This document shows positions 39,908-49,598 of a stretch of DNA of 64,000 bases, piece by piece. This DNA comes from Nocardia brasiliensis (lineage in GTDB: Bacteria > Actinomycetota > Actinomycetes > Mycobacteriales > Mycobacteriaceae): assembly GCF_011801125.1 (NCBI RefSeq), contig NZ_CP046171.1:7130001-7194000 (forward strand), given 5' to 3'. The notes beneath the pieces are model-generated. The model did not search any database. It was not told where the DNA came from and saw nothing but the letters and a program-made list of their open reading frames with translations. The position numbers and the translations under genes are program-made. Position 1 is the stretch's first letter; every line of letters starts with the position of its first letter.

Positions 39908-39935
39908 ACCATAACCGTCTTTTTTACACCGTCAA
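39908..39935 (-). promoter_or_regulatory. Leaderless promoter for the thioesterase gene
   Basis: TTGACG (39935-39930), 16-bp spacer, TATGGT (39913-39908), then six bases to the ATG. The spacing implies transcription begins at or next to the start codon. Confidence 0.6.
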
Positions 39936-39985
39936 GCCACGGCTGGCCGGTAGGCCGTCGCGGCCCGAGGGCAATAATCACTGGC

Positions 39986-40879
39986 GTGACGTTCAATCCG
40001 AAGTTGTGGCGGCCCGTCCCCGGGTTCGAGAATCTGACCGACATCACCTATCACCGGCACATCGAACAGGGCACCGTGCGGATCGCCTTCGATCGTCCCG
40101 AGGTGCGCAACGCGTTTCGCCCGCACACGGTCGACGAACTCTATCGGGCGCTCGACCACGCGCGGATGACCCCGGATGTCGGCGCCGTGCTGCTCACCGG
40201 CAACGGGCCGAGCCCCAAGGACGGCGGCTGGGCGTTCTGCTCCGGCGGCGATCAGCGCATCCGCGGCCGCAACGGCTACCAGTACGCCAGCGGCGACACC
40301 GCGGACACGGTGGACCAGGCGCGTGCGGGCCGGTTGCACATCCTCGAGGTGCAGCGACTCATCCGCTTCATGCCGAAGGTGGTCATCGCCCTGGTGAACG
40401 GCTGGGCCGCGGGCGGCGGGCACAGCCTGCACGTGGTCTGCGACCTCACCCTGGCCAGTCGCGAGCACGCCAGGTTCAAGCAGACCGACGCCGATGTCGG
40501 CAGCTTCGACGGCGGCTACGGCAGCGCCTACCTCGCGAAGATGGTCGGCCAGAAGTTCGCCAGGGAGATCTTCTTCCTCGGCCGCCCGTACACCGCCGAG
40601 GAGATGCACCAGATGGGCGCGGTGAACAAGGTGGTCGACCATGCCGAGCTCGAAGACGTCGCACTGGAGTGGACCGCCGATATCAACGGCAAATCGCCAC
40701 AGGCGCAACGCATGCTGAAGTACGCGTTCAACCTGCTCGACGACGGGCTGGTGGGCCAGCAGCTGTTCGCGGGCGAGGCGACCAGGATGGCGTACATGAC
40801 CGACGAGGCCGTCGAGGGCCGCGACTCGTTCCTGGAGAAGCGCAAGCCCGACTGGTCCCCCTACCCCTGGTACTTCTGA
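39986..40879 (+). CDS. menB: 1,4-dihydroxy-2-naphthoyl-CoA synthase MenB
   Basis: 297 residues from GTG 39986. Crotonase fold: AFCSGGDQRIRGRNGY, oxyanion residues in GWAAGGGHSLHVVCDLTLA, and the MenB signature DADVGSFDGGYGSAYLAKMV. C-terminal PDWSPYPWYF is typical. It closes the second ring by Dieckmann-type cyclisation of OSB-CoA. No strong SD, so it may be leaderless. A VOC gene starts 1 bp after its stop. Confidence 0.97.
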   Translation: MTFNPKLWRPVPGFENLTDITYHRHIEQGTVRIAFDRPEVRNAFRPHTVDELYRALDHARMTPDVGAVLLTGNGPSPKDGGWAFCSGGDQRIRGRNGYQYASGDTADTVDQARAGRLHILEVQRLIRFMPKVVIALVNGWAAGGGHSLHVVCDLTLASREHARFKQTDADVGSFDGGYGSAYLAKMVGQKFAREIFFLGRPYTAEEMHQMGAVNKVVDHAELEDVALEWTADINGKSPQAQRMLKYAFNLLDDGLVGQQLFAGEATRMAYMTDEAVEGRDSFLEKRKPDWSPYPWYF

Positions 40880-40880
40880 C

Positions 40881-41273
40881 ATGGAGATCCTCAACAGCAG
40901 AATCCTGCTGCGCCCCACGGACTACAAGACCACGCTCGCGTTCTACCGCGACAGCCTCGGCCTCGCGATCGCCCGCGAGTATCCGGGCGGCACCGTCTTC
41001 TTCGCCGGGCAGTCGCTGGTCGAGGTGGCCGCGCACGGCGGCTCGGGTCGTGCGGCACCGTTCCAGGGCGCGCTCTGGCTGCAGGTGCGTGACGTGTCCG
41101 ACGCCGCGGCCGAGCTCGCGCTGAAAGGCATCGCGATCGACAAGTCCCCGGCCGTGCAGCCGTGGGGGCTGATCGAGATGTGGCTGCGCGACCCGGACGG
41201 GGTGCCGATCGTGCTCGTCGAGGTGCCGGCCGATCACCCGATACGCAGAGATACCCGCCGGTCAGACGACTGA
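40881..41273 (+). CDS. VOC family protein, cotranscribed with menB
   Basis: 130 residues, one bp after the menB stop. Two beta-alpha-beta-beta-beta modules of the vicinal oxygen chelate fold: RPTDYKTTLAFYRDSLGLAI and GLIEMWLRDPDGVPIVLVEV. Metal-ligand pattern is only partly clear. Tight coupling to menB suggests coexpression, but the activity is unknown. Confidence 0.88.
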   Translation: MEILNSRILLRPTDYKTTLAFYRDSLGLAIAREYPGGTVFFAGQSLVEVAAHGGSGRAAPFQGALWLQVRDVSDAAAELALKGIAIDKSPAVQPWGLIEMWLRDPDGVPIVLVEVPADHPIRRDTRRSDD

Positions 41274-41634
41274 TCGCGGGTCCGCTTTGTTCCAAATGGG
41301 CACATCGAGTTGCCAAGCCGTGCCCCGGCGAGGACGATAGCGCTCGGATGGCCCCCGACCGCCGTTGTTTGGCCCGGCCGCCGTGTGAACCCGTCCGACG
41401 AGTGAATCGCAGCCCACATGCCTGGCGAACCTGAGCCCCATTTCTTGGGGGCGGCCGAACACGTCTCGCGCCGCCCCGGCAAACCGACCACCCGTTCCGC
41501 GTTCGGCGACGCGGCCATGACACGATCCCTACCGTGAGCGAGCGCAGTGAGCGGGCCAAGGGCACAGCGCCTCTGGGCACGAGGGGGTCGGGCATCGGGG
41601 TGCCGGGGGTCGTCGAGGCAGGTGAGGTGGGGTC
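41274..41634. other. Gene-free spacer before menE
   Basis: No credible coding region on either strand. A weak GCCCC/GGGGC hairpin around 41432-41452 may terminate the menB transcript. The menE promoter should lie in the right half. Nothing else is recognisable. Confidence 0.45.
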
Positions 41635-42792
41635 GTGAGGACTCTCCGGACTTTGCCGATGCCCACCGGCTCCGGTGCGGGCGATATCCTGCCGCACCTG
41701 CGAGAGGCATTGGAGGGCAACGGGCCCGCGTGGCTGCCGATCCCGACCAGCGACCGCAGGGAGGCCAGGCGGCTCAGCGACGCCCTCTCCCCCGGCGAGA
41801 CGATCGATGACGACGTCGCCCTGGTGGTGACCACCTCCGGCACCACAGGCGTGCCCAAAGGCGCGATGCTCAGTGCCGCCGCGCTGCGGGCCAGCGGCAC
41901 CGCCACCCACGATCGGCTCGGCGGACCGGGCAGCTGGCTGCTCGCCCTGCCGACCCACCACATCGCGGGCATCCAGGTGCTGTTGCGCAGCATTCTGGCG
42001 GGCACCCAGCCCACCATCCTCGACGTGTCCGGCGGCTTCCTGCCGGAGGCGCTGGCAGGCGCGGTGTCGAGCATGCGCGGCGAGCGCCGCTACACCGCGC
42101 TGGTGCCGACCCAGCTGATCAAGGCTCTGGACGCACCGGGCGCCGCGGCCGCCCTCGCCGAGCTCGACGGCGTCCTGGTCGGCGGCGCGGCGACCCCGCT
42201 GCCGGTGTACGAGCGCGCGAAAGCGGCGGGCATCAATGTCGTTCGCACGTACGGCATGAGCGAGACCTGCGGCGGTTGCGTCTACGACGGGATCCCGCTG
42301 GACGGCACCGAGGTGCGCATCGAGGACGGTCGCGTCCTGCTCGGCGGCGCGATGATCGCGTCGGGCTACCGCGGGCAGCCCGATCATCCCGCGTTCGACG
42401 AGCCCGGCTGGTTCCGTACCGAGGACGCGGGCGTCTTCGAGGACGGCAGGCTGCGCATCACCGGCCGCCTCGACGAGGCGATCATGACCGGTGGCCTGCT
42501 GGTGATCCCGCAGGTGGTCGAGGCCGTGCTGATGACCCACCCCGCGGTCGGTGAATGCGTCGTGCTGGGGCTGCCCGACGAGCGGCTCGGTCAGCGGGTC
42601 GCCGTCGTCGTGGTGCCCGCGGCCGGTGCGGTGCCGACCCTGACCGAACTGCGCGATCACGTGATGGCCGAACTGGACGCCATCGCCGCCCCGCGCGAGC
42701 TCGGCATCATCGACGAGATCCCGCTGCGCGGCCCCGGCAAGCCGGACCGCAACACGCTGCGCAAACAGTTGCTCACCGACTCGGCGCGCTAG
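41635..42792 (+). CDS. menE: o-Succinylbenzoate-CoA ligase MenE
   Basis: 385 residues, GTG start with GAGGTGGGG upstream. AMP-forming ligase: P-loop TTSGTTGVPKGAM (about 65-77), YGMSETCGG, RTEDAG and ITGRLDEAIMTGG. It is short because the N-terminal subdomain is reduced, as in other actinobacterial MenE. It activates OSB to OSB-CoA, the MenB substrate. menC, which makes OSB, is absent from the window. Confidence 0.94.
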   Translation: MRTLRTLPMPTGSGAGDILPHLREALEGNGPAWLPIPTSDRREARRLSDALSPGETIDDDVALVVTTSGTTGVPKGAMLSAAALRASGTATHDRLGGPGSWLLALPTHHIAGIQVLLRSILAGTQPTILDVSGGFLPEALAGAVSSMRGERRYTALVPTQLIKALDAPGAAAALAELDGVLVGGAATPLPVYERAKAAGINVVRTYGMSETCGGCVYDGIPLDGTEVRIEDGRVLLGGAMIASGYRGQPDHPAFDEPGWFRTEDAGVFEDGRLRITGRLDEAIMTGGLLVIPQVVEAVLMTHPAVGECVVLGLPDERLGQRVAVVVVPAAGAVPTLTELRDHVMAELDAIAAPRELGIIDEIPLRGPGKPDRNTLRKQLLTDSAR

Positions 42793-42856
42793 GCGCGAGT
42801 CGTCGCGCCATCGCGACGCAAGGGCGGTGCAAGAGCCAGGCCGCAGAGTCTCACCC

Positions 42857-43840
42857 ATGACTTCTTTCACACCCACTTCAGCACTCGCCGTGGAGGCGAA
42901 CGGGCTGGTCAAGGTGTTCGGGGAACAGCGGGCCGTCGACGGCGTGAGCCTGGCGGTGCCGCAGGGCTCGGTGTACGGCGTGCTCGGACCGAACGGCGCG
43001 GGCAAGACCACGACCATCAAGATGCTCGCCACCCTGCTGCGCCTCGACGGCGGCAGCGCCCGCATCTTCGGCCACGACGTGGTCGCCGAGCCGACGGCCG
43101 TGCGCTCGCTGGTCGGCGTCACCGGGCAGTACGCCTCGGTCGACGAGGATCTGTCCGCCACCGAGAACCTCGTCCTGTTCTCCCGCCTGCTCGGCCTCAG
43201 CCGCACCGAGGCCCGGCGCAAGTCGGTCGAACTGCTCGAGGAGTTCGACCTCGTCGAGGCCGCGACCAAGCCGCTCAAGAACTTCTCCGGCGGTATGCGG
43301 CGGCGCTTGGATCTGGCGGCCAGCCTGATCGCCACCCCGCCGCTGCTGTTCCTCGACGAGCCGACCACCGGCCTCGACCCGCGCACCCGCGCCCAGATGT
43401 GGGACACCATCCGCAGATTGGTCCGCGACGGCGCCACGGTGCTGCTCACCACGCAGTACCTGGACGAGGCGGACCAACTGGCCGACCGGATCGCGGTGAT
43501 CGATCACGGCAAGGTGATCGCCGACGGCACCGCCGACGAACTCAAGGCCTCGGTCGGTGGTTCCGCGCTGCATCTGACGCTGACCGATCGGGCACAGCTC
43601 GACCAGGCCTGCCGGGTGGTCGGCGAGTTCCTCGGCGCGGAGGCCACGATCACGCCGGAGGCGGGCAGGCTCACCGCACCGCTGCGCGACGCGGGCATGA
43701 CCGCCGATCTGCTGATCCGCTTGCGCGAGTGGCAGATCGGGATCGAGGAGATCACGGTCAGCAAGCCGAGCCTCGACGAGGTCTTTCTCACCATCACCGG
43801 CCACCCGGCCGACGACGACACCGAAAGGAGCGCGGCATGA
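42857..43840 (+). CDS. Daunorubicin-resistance type ABC transporter ATP-binding protein (DrrA family)
   Basis: 327 residues from ATG 42857. Walker A GPNGAGKTT, signature FSGGMRRRLDLA, Walker B LLFLDEPTTGLDPRTR, H-loop TTQYL, and a C-terminal DrrA-type accessory domain. Its stop overlaps the permease ATG, so they are coupled. Exports a lipid, antibiotic or other hydrophobic compound; the actual substrate is unknown. Confidence 0.93.
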   Translation: MTSFTPTSALAVEANGLVKVFGEQRAVDGVSLAVPQGSVYGVLGPNGAGKTTTIKMLATLLRLDGGSARIFGHDVVAEPTAVRSLVGVTGQYASVDEDLSATENLVLFSRLLGLSRTEARRKSVELLEEFDLVEAATKPLKNFSGGMRRRLDLAASLIATPPLLFLDEPTTGLDPRTRAQMWDTIRRLVRDGATVLLTTQYLDEADQLADRIAVIDHGKVIADGTADELKASVGGSALHLTLTDRAQLDQACRVVGEFLGAEATITPEAGRLTAPLRDAGMTADLLIRLREWQIGIEEITVSKPSLDEVFLTITGHPADDDTERSAA

Positions 43841-44673
43841 CCACGCTCACCGCCCCCGCACCGGGGCGCCATGCGGCACCGGCCGCGATCCCCGAGGTCA
43901 GCAACCACATCGGGCTGCGCCGAGCACTGTCGACCTCGCTGACGATGGCCCACCGCGGCCTGTTGAAGATCAAGCACAACCCGGAACAGCTGTTCGACGT
44001 GACCGTGCAGCCGATCCTGTTCACCGCGCTGTTCGCCTTCATCTTCGGTGGGGCGATCGGCGGGAACGTGCACGACTACCTGCCCATCCTGATTCCCGGC
44101 ATCCTGGTCCAGACGGTGATCCTGACCTCGGTCGTCACCGGCACCCAGTTGCGCGAGGACATGGACAAGGGGGTCTTCGATCGGTTCAAATCCCTGCCGA
44201 TCGCGCGGATCTCGGCGCTGGCAGGCGCGCTGGTCGCCGACATGGTGCGCTACACCATCGCCACGGTGCTCACCGTGCTCGTCGGGCTCTGCCTCGGCTA
44301 CCGGCCCGGCGGCGGCTTCGTCGGCGTCGTCGCGGCCGCCCTGGTGATCATCGTCTGCTCGTTCGCGGTCAGCTGGATCTGGGCGCTGGTCGGCGTCACC
44401 GGTAAGAGTGCCGCAGGCGTGCAAGGCATCTCGATGATGGTGATGTTCCCGCTGACCTTCATGTCCGGTGCGTTCGCGATGGTGAGCACCATGCCGGGCT
44501 GGCTACAGGGACTCAACCGCGCCAACCCGGTCTACTACATGGTGAACACCTGCCGGGAGCTGATGAACGGCAACCAGTACACCGCCAATCTGGCCTGGTC
44601 GCTGCTCGGCGCGGTCGCGGTGATCGCCATCTTCGCTCCGCTCGCGGTCAAGGCGTACATGCGTCGGGCGTGA
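43837..44673 (+). CDS. ABC-2 type transporter permease (DrrB family)
   Basis: 278 residues. ATG overlaps the ATPase TGA by 4 nt, with GAAAGGAG before it. Six transmembrane segments; the DrrB motif NPEQLFDVTVQPILFTALFA and the EDMDKGVFDRFKSLPIAR loop are clear. Forms the membrane channel with the ATPase. The adjacent convergent BTAD regulator may or may not control it. Confidence 0.93.
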   Translation: MTTLTAPAPGRHAAPAAIPEVSNHIGLRRALSTSLTMAHRGLLKIKHNPEQLFDVTVQPILFTALFAFIFGGAIGGNVHDYLPILIPGILVQTVILTSVVTGTQLREDMDKGVFDRFKSLPIARISALAGALVADMVRYTIATVLTVLVGLCLGYRPGGGFVGVVAAALVIIVCSFAVSWIWALVGVTGKSAAGVQGISMMVMFPLTFMSGAFAMVSTMPGWLQGLNRANPVYYMVNTCRELMNGNQYTANLAWSLLGAVAVIAIFAPLAVKAYMRRA

Positions 44674-44697
44674 GCGCCCGAAACCGCTGCGGGACAA

Positions 44698-44734
44698 CGC
44701 GACGCCGGACGGCCACAGGTCGTCCGGCGTCGCG
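44698..44734. terminator. Bidirectional terminator between the ABC permease and BTAD regulator
   Basis: CGCGACGCCGGACG/CGTCCGGCGTCGCG, 14-bp perfect stem and 9-nt loop, between two facing stop codons. Confidence 0.65.
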
Positions 44735-44755
44735 GCGTTCGATGCCGCCGCGCGG

Positions 44756-47700
44756 TCAGGGCGCCTTGTGCAGATCGCGCAGGAGGGCCATGATGCGGTT
44801 GGCCGAATCCCGGCGCCGTAGCCGCCGCGCCACGGCGCGGGCGTCCGCCAGCGGTTGCGCGCCGAGCCGCTCCCGCGCCGCCGCCGCGTGTGTTGTCCAC
44901 AGCATCGAAGGAAAGTCCTGGCGGCAGGACACATTCGGGGCCAGGGCGAGCAGATCGACACCGCGGGACGGATCCTGTTCCGTGGCGATCAGATACGAAC
45001 CGACCGCACAGGCGATGCCGCCGATCTGCGGCAGGTCGGCGTATTGCGGCAGCGCCAGGAGCCCCTGCTCGATCAGCTGATCGGCGAGTTCCCCCGCGGT
45101 GTCGAAGGCGCCGTGCAGCACCCGCGCGGCCAGGGCCGCCGCACCGAGCATCAGCACACCGGGGCCGGGGGCCACGTCCATGGACGGCCAGCCGAACAGC
45201 TCCAGTGCCCGGTCGTAGCGACGCAGCCCCTCGGCGATGTCGCCGCGACCGAGCGATACCTCCGCCGCGCTCTGCATCACCGTGGCGAGCAGACGGTTGG
45301 TGCCCACCAGGTTGTTGTCGACATCGCAGGCGCGCAACGCCAGCTCGAGCTCGTGCTCGGCCGCCTCCTGCCTGCCCGCGCCGAGCAGCGCCCCCACCAG
45401 CGCGGCGCGGGTCTCGATGGTGTCCTCGAAGGCGCCGAGGCGCAGCAGCATCTCGAGCGAACGACGGTAGTACGGTTCGGCTTTCGCGTATTCGGCGATC
45501 TGCCCGTACACCTGGCCCAGGTGCCTGCAGACCATGGCGGTGCTCCAGATGTGGTCGTGGCCGAAGATGTCGAGCGCGCGGACCGCGTCCACGGTCGAAC
45601 CGCGCACGTCGCCGAGGTTCTCCCGCATGTTCGCGCGCAACAGCAGCGCGCTGCCCTTGGTCTCGGCGTCCGGCGACCGGACCGCGTGCGCGATCAGCCG
45701 GGCCAGCCCGCGACCGTCGGCTCGACACAGCACGATCCCGGCGACGAAACGGCTGCTCGGGCTGAGTTCGGCACCGCCGCGCAGCATTCGGCGCACCCGC
45801 AGGCGCAGGGTGGCCAGCTCGCGCGCGGCGCCGTTGCTGTAGGCCAGGTGCAGGAACATGGTCTGGTAGCTGGCGAGCACCAGATCGGGCGGCGGCGCCT
45901 GCGGGCCGCTGTCCGCCGGCTCGAGCTGGGCGACCCGCGCGGCCCAGCCGACCACCTCCGCGTGCGAACCGCGCAGCATCCACAGCGCGGTCACCACTGG
46001 AAAGACGATGTAGGCGGTGTACGCGTCCCGCCGATCGAGCGCGACGCGCAGGGCAGCGAGCAGATTGTCCAGTTCCGCAGCGACCGACAGCGCGAGCCGC
46101 ACCTGATCGCCCACCCGATAGTGCTCCGCGACATCGAGCGCATACGTCCTGGCCCACAGCAACATTCGATCGGCAACGAGCTCGGCCTCGCCGGGCTGGG
46201 CGGCCAGCTGCTCGGCGCCGTACTCACGTACCGTCTCCAGCATGCGATAGCGGGTGCCGAGCACCTCGTCGTCGAGCACCGTGAGCAGCGACTGGTTCAC
46301 CAGCCCGTCCACCGCCGCGGCCGCGTCGTCGACCGCGGGCCCGGCAGCCACCACCTCGGCCGCCGACAGCGTGAAACCCGCTGGGAATCGGCACAATCGG
46401 CGCAGCGCGGCCTGTTGCGCGGCGTCGAGCAGGTTCCAGCTCCAGTCGATCACCGCGTGCAGGGTGCGGTGCCGTTCCGGCGAACTCCGGTCACCGTGGC
46501 GCAGCAGTGCGAACCGATCGGCCAGCCGCGCGGTGATCTCCTCGACGCTCATCACCCGCACCCGCGCGGCCGCTAGCTCGATCGCCAGCGGCAGTCCGTC
46601 CAACGTGTGGCACAACCGCGCGACGACCTCGAGATCGAGCCGAACCCCCGGTCGCACCGCCCTGGCGCGCGCCGCGAACAACTCGGTGGCGGGCGATCCG
46701 GTGGCGGCGATGGCCAAGGGCGGCAACGGATACACCGTCTCCGCGGTGATCATCAGCGGCGCCCGGCTCGTGGTCAGCACGGTCAGCCGATCCGCCACCC
46801 CGATCAGGTCGGCGACCACCACCGCGACGTCCTCGATCAGATGCTCGCAGTTGTCGAGGATCAGCAGCATCGGCCGGGACGCGATCGCCTCGCGCAGGCG
46901 CTGCCTGGCATCAACGCGCTGCCGCAGGGTCGTGGTGTTGTACGTGACATCGCTCAGCCCGAGCGTCGCGCTGATCGCGGCCTCGATCTCGACCCTGGCG
47001 TCGGCGCCGTCGGCGCGCACCGAGGCCAGCTCCACCAGCACCACCCGGTCGGTGGCGGCGGCGCGGGCGCCGAGTTCATTGGCGATGCGGGTCTTGCCCA
47101 CGCCGCCGGGCCCGAGCACCGTGATCACCCGCGACACCTGCCGCAACGCGTCCAGCTCGGCCAACTCGTCCGCCCGCCCGAGCAGCGCGTTCGGCGCGGC
47201 GCGCAGGCCGATCGCCGCGGGCAGGGCGGGTTCCGGCGGGTCGGCGTCGGTGCTCGGCGCGGCGGCGACCGGCACGTCCGCGGCGGCGACGCCGTTGCGG
47301 CCCAGCCCTTCTCCGCGCAGGATCGCGGTATTCAGCTCGATCAGTGCCGGACCGGGATCCGCGCCGAGCTGCTCGACGAGCCGGCCACGGAACGTCGCGA
47401 ACGACTCCAGTGCCTCGTTCTGGTGTCCCGCGCGCGCGAGCAGTCGCATCAGCGTGAGTTGGGCCGACTCGTCCAGCGGTTCGGCGCTCGCCCGGTGCCG
47501 CGCGAGCCGCAGCGCGCCATCGATGTCACCCGCCGACTCGCGGGCCGCGAGTTCCAGCATGGTCAATTCGGTCAGCCTGCCCGCCGCCGCGGCGCGCAGG
47601 GCATCGGCCACCTCGCCCGGCGCCAGATCGGCGCCCGGCTCGCCCCGCCACAGCGCGCGGGCCGCGGCGATCGAGTCCAGACAGCCCGCGTGATCGCCGC

Positions 47701-48100
47701 GGGTGCGGCATTCGCGCGCCTGGCGCAGCAACTCGGCGCTGCGGGTCAGGTCCACCTCGTCGGCGCGCAGGGTGAGCCGGTAGCCGGCCGGGCCGATCTC
47801 CAGCGCACCGTCCGGCAGCGCGGAGCGCAGCCGCGACACCTGGGTGTGCAGCGCGTTCATCGGCGCGCGCGGCGGCTGCTCACCCCACACGTCGTCGATG
47901 AGGGCCTGCGCGCTGCGGCTGCGGCCGGGTCGCAGGGCCAGCGCCGCGAGCAGCAGTCGCGATCGCGCGCCGGGCAACGTGGTCAGCACACCGGCACGGC
48001 GCAGCGCGATCTCGCCCAGCAGGGCCACCACGACTGGCTCGCCTGCGGGCGCCCGCAACGCTTGACCGCGACCACGCGGGCCGCCTTGATCCGACAACAT
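44756..48100 (-). CDS. BTAD/NB-ARC family transcriptional regulator (AfsR/SARP-like)
   Basis: About 1114 residues from ATG 48100. Domains: OmpR-type winged helix (about 20-95; GARSRLLLAALALRPGRSRS), bacterial transcriptional activation domain (about 110-255), ATPase with Walker A GPGGVGKT (near 328) and Walker B LLILDNCEH (near 410), then a long helical TPR-like region. Such STAND proteins switch secondary metabolism or stress genes. A GTG at 48169 would add 23 residues. ATG 48100 was preferred because TACGAT lies 9 nt before it, suggesting a leaderless message. Confidence 0.9.
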   Translation of the reverse strand: MLSDQGGPRGRGQALRAPAGEPVVVALLGEIALRRAGVLTTLPGARSRLLLAALALRPGRSRSAQALIDDVWGEQPPRAPMNALHTQVSRLRSALPDGALEIGPAGYRLTLRADEVDLTRSAELLRQARECRTRGDHAGCLDSIAAARALWRGEPGADLAPGEVADALRAAAAGRLTELTMLELAARESAGDIDGALRLARHRASAEPLDESAQLTLMRLLARAGHQNEALESFATFRGRLVEQLGADPGPALIELNTAILRGEGLGRNGVAAADVPVAAAPSTDADPPEPALPAAIGLRAAPNALLGRADELAELDALRQVSRVITVLGPGGVGKTRIANELGARAAATDRVVLVELASVRADGADARVEIEAAISATLGLSDVTYNTTTLRQRVDARQRLREAIASRPMLLILDNCEHLIEDVAVVVADLIGVADRLTVLTTSRAPLMITAETVYPLPPLAIAATGSPATELFAARARAVRPGVRLDLEVVARLCHTLDGLPLAIELAAARVRVMSVEEITARLADRFALLRHGDRSSPERHRTLHAVIDWSWNLLDAAQQAALRRLCRFPAGFTLSAAEVVAAGPAVDDAAAAVDGLVNQSLLTVLDDEVLGTRYRMLETVREYGAEQLAAQPGEAELVADRMLLWARTYALDVAEHYRVGDQVRLALSVAAELDNLLAALRVALDRRDAYTAYIVFPVVTALWMLRGSHAEVVGWAARVAQLEPADSGPQAPPPDLVLASYQTMFLHLAYSNGAARELATLRLRVRRMLRGGAELSPSSRFVAGIVLCRADGRGLARLIAHAVRSPDAETKGSALLLRANMRENLGDVRGSTVDAVRALDIFGHDHIWSTAMVCRHLGQVYGQIAEYAKAEPYYRRSLEMLLRLGAFEDTIETRAALVGALLGAGRQEAAEHELELALRACDVDNNLVGTNRLLATVMQSAAEVSLGRGDIAEGLRRYDRALELFGWPSMDVAPGPGVLMLGAAALAARVLHGAFDTAGELADQLIEQGLLALPQYADLPQIGGIACAVGSYLIATEQDPSRGVDLLALAPNVSCRQDFPSMLWTTHAAAARERLGAQPLADARAVARRLRRRDSANRIMALLRDLHKAP

Positions 48101-48186
48101 CCCGCGGTCATCGTATGCGAGCGGGACTGACCGAGCCGACCTGGTTTTTCCCTCGTTCACCGTGGTCACTCACCTACGCTGTGCGC

Positions 48187-48654
48187 ATGGCTGAGTTCGA
48201 AGTGGTCCGGCAGGCCGTCATCTCGGCCGAGCCATCGCGCATTCACGGGCTGATCGACGACCTGCGGGAGTGGACCAAGTGGTCGCCGTGGGAGGACCTC
48301 GATCCGCAATTGCAGCGCACCTACACCGGTGCCGAATCCGGCGTCGGCGCCAAATACGCCTGGACCGGCAACCGCAAGGCGGGCGCGGGCAGCATGGAGA
48401 TCGTCGCGAGCGCCGAGCGCGAGATCGTGATCCGGCTGGAGTTCCACAAGCCGTGGACGGCAACCAACCAGGTGCTGTTCGAGCTGAACCCGACCGAATC
48501 CGGTGCCACCGAGGTGGTCTGGCGGATGAGCGGGCAGCAGCAGGGACTGATGAAGGTGCTCTCGAAGATCCTCCCCACCGACAAGTTCGTCGGCAAGGAC
48601 TTCGAGAAGGGCCTGGCGCGGCTGAAGGCGGTCGCCGAGGGCAAGGGCGAGTAG
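48187..48654 (+). CDS. SRPBCC family protein
   Basis: 155 residues. Helix-grip fold: FEVVRQAVISAEPSRIHGLI, then LREWTKWSPWEDLDPQLQRT and KVLSKILPTDKFVGKDFEKG, the polyketide-cyclase/AHA1-like pattern. TACGCT lies 6 nt upstream of the ATG with no SD, so the transcript is probably leaderless. Divergent from the BTAD regulator. Ligand unknown. Confidence 0.9.
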   Translation: MAEFEVVRQAVISAEPSRIHGLIDDLREWTKWSPWEDLDPQLQRTYTGAESGVGAKYAWTGNRKAGAGSMEIVASAEREIVIRLEFHKPWTATNQVLFELNPTESGATEVVWRMSGQQQGLMKVLSKILPTDKFVGKDFEKGLARLKAVAEGKGE

Positions 48655-48711
48655 GCCGCACAGCACGGCCTGCGCAGGGCCTGAGCGCGAGCGCGACACT
48701 ATGCTGCGGGA

Positions 48712-49581
48712 ATGGCTACTGCAGCGCAATGGATCGAGGGCGCGCGTCCACGCACCCTGCCGAACGCAATCGCCCCGGTGCTGGCAGGCACCGGCGCCGC
48801 AGCCTCGCTCGACGGCGCGGTGTGGTGGAAAGCCGTTCTCGCGCTGCTGGTCTCGCTGGCCCTGATCATCGGCGTGAACTTCGCCAACGACTACTCCGAC
48901 GGTATCCGCGGCACCGACGACGTCCGCGTCGGCCCGGTGCGGCTGGTCGGGCAGAAACTCGCCTCCGCCGCGGCGGTGCGCAATGCCGCGATCCTGAGCC
49001 TGGGCATCGCCGCCGTGCTCGGTCTGATCCTGGCCGTGACCACGGCCTGGTGGCTGCTGCTGATCGGCGCGGCCTGCCTGGCGGGCGCCTGGTTCTACAC
49101 CGGCGGCAGCAAGCCCTACGGGTACAGCGGTTTCGGTGAGGTCGCGGTGTTCGTGTTCTTCGGTCTGGTCGGCGTGCTCGGCACCGAGTTCGTGCAGGCG
49201 GAACGGATCGACTGGGTGGGCGCGGTGCTCGCGGTGTCGGTCGGCGCGTTCTCCAGTGCGGTGCTGGTCGCGAACAATCTGCGCGATATCCCGACCGACT
49301 CGCAGTCCGGAAAGGTCACCCTCGCGGTCAAACTCGGCGATCCCCGGACCAGGACCCTGCAGCTGGCCCTGCTCGCCGTGCCGTTCATCGGCACGCTGGC
49401 GCTGGTGGCGCGCACCCCGCTGGCCCTGGTCGGGCTGCTCGCCATCCCGCTCGCGGTGCGCGCCAACGCACCGGTGCGCGCGGGCAGGGGCGGACTGGAA
49501 CTCATTCCGGCGCTGCGCGATTCCGGCCTGGCGATGCTCGCGTGGTCGGTGCTGACCGCGCTGGCCATCAGCTTCGGCTGA
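48712..49581 (+). CDS. menA: 1,4-dihydroxy-2-naphthoate polyprenyltransferase MenA
   Basis: 289 residues, eight or nine transmembrane helices. Prenyl-diphosphate binding motif [15 protein letters not shown] (about 62-76) and second Asp-rich motif [19 protein letters not shown]. It joins the polyprenyl chain to DHNA with loss of CO2, giving demethylmenaquinone for MenG. ATG start; no strong SD. Syntenic with Rv0534c. Confidence 0.96.
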   Translation: MATAAQWIEGARPRTLPNAIAPVLAGTGAAASLDGAVWWKAVLALLVSLALIIGVNFANDYSDGIRGTDDVRVGPVRLVGQKLASAAAVRNAAILSLGIAAVLGLILAVTTAWWLLLIGAACLAGAWFYTGGSKPYGYSGFGEVAVFVFFGLVGVLGTEFVQAERIDWVGAVLAVSVGAFSSAVLVANNLRDIPTDSQSGKVTLAVKLGDPRTRTLQLALLAVPFIGTLALVARTPLALVGLLAIPLAVRANAPVRAGRGGLELIPALRDSGLAMLAWSVLTALAISFG

Positions 49582-49598
49582 GCGCGCGCGGCGGCGGG

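Noticed and set aside
39986..40879. Upstream extension of menB to about 39221
   Set aside because: Overlaps the thioesterase gene on the other strand with non-family sequence; GTG 39986 starts the conserved protein.
42801..42818. CGTCGCG/CGCGACG hairpin after menE
   Set aside because: Seven-bp stem, no U tract, and very close to the next start; could be chance.
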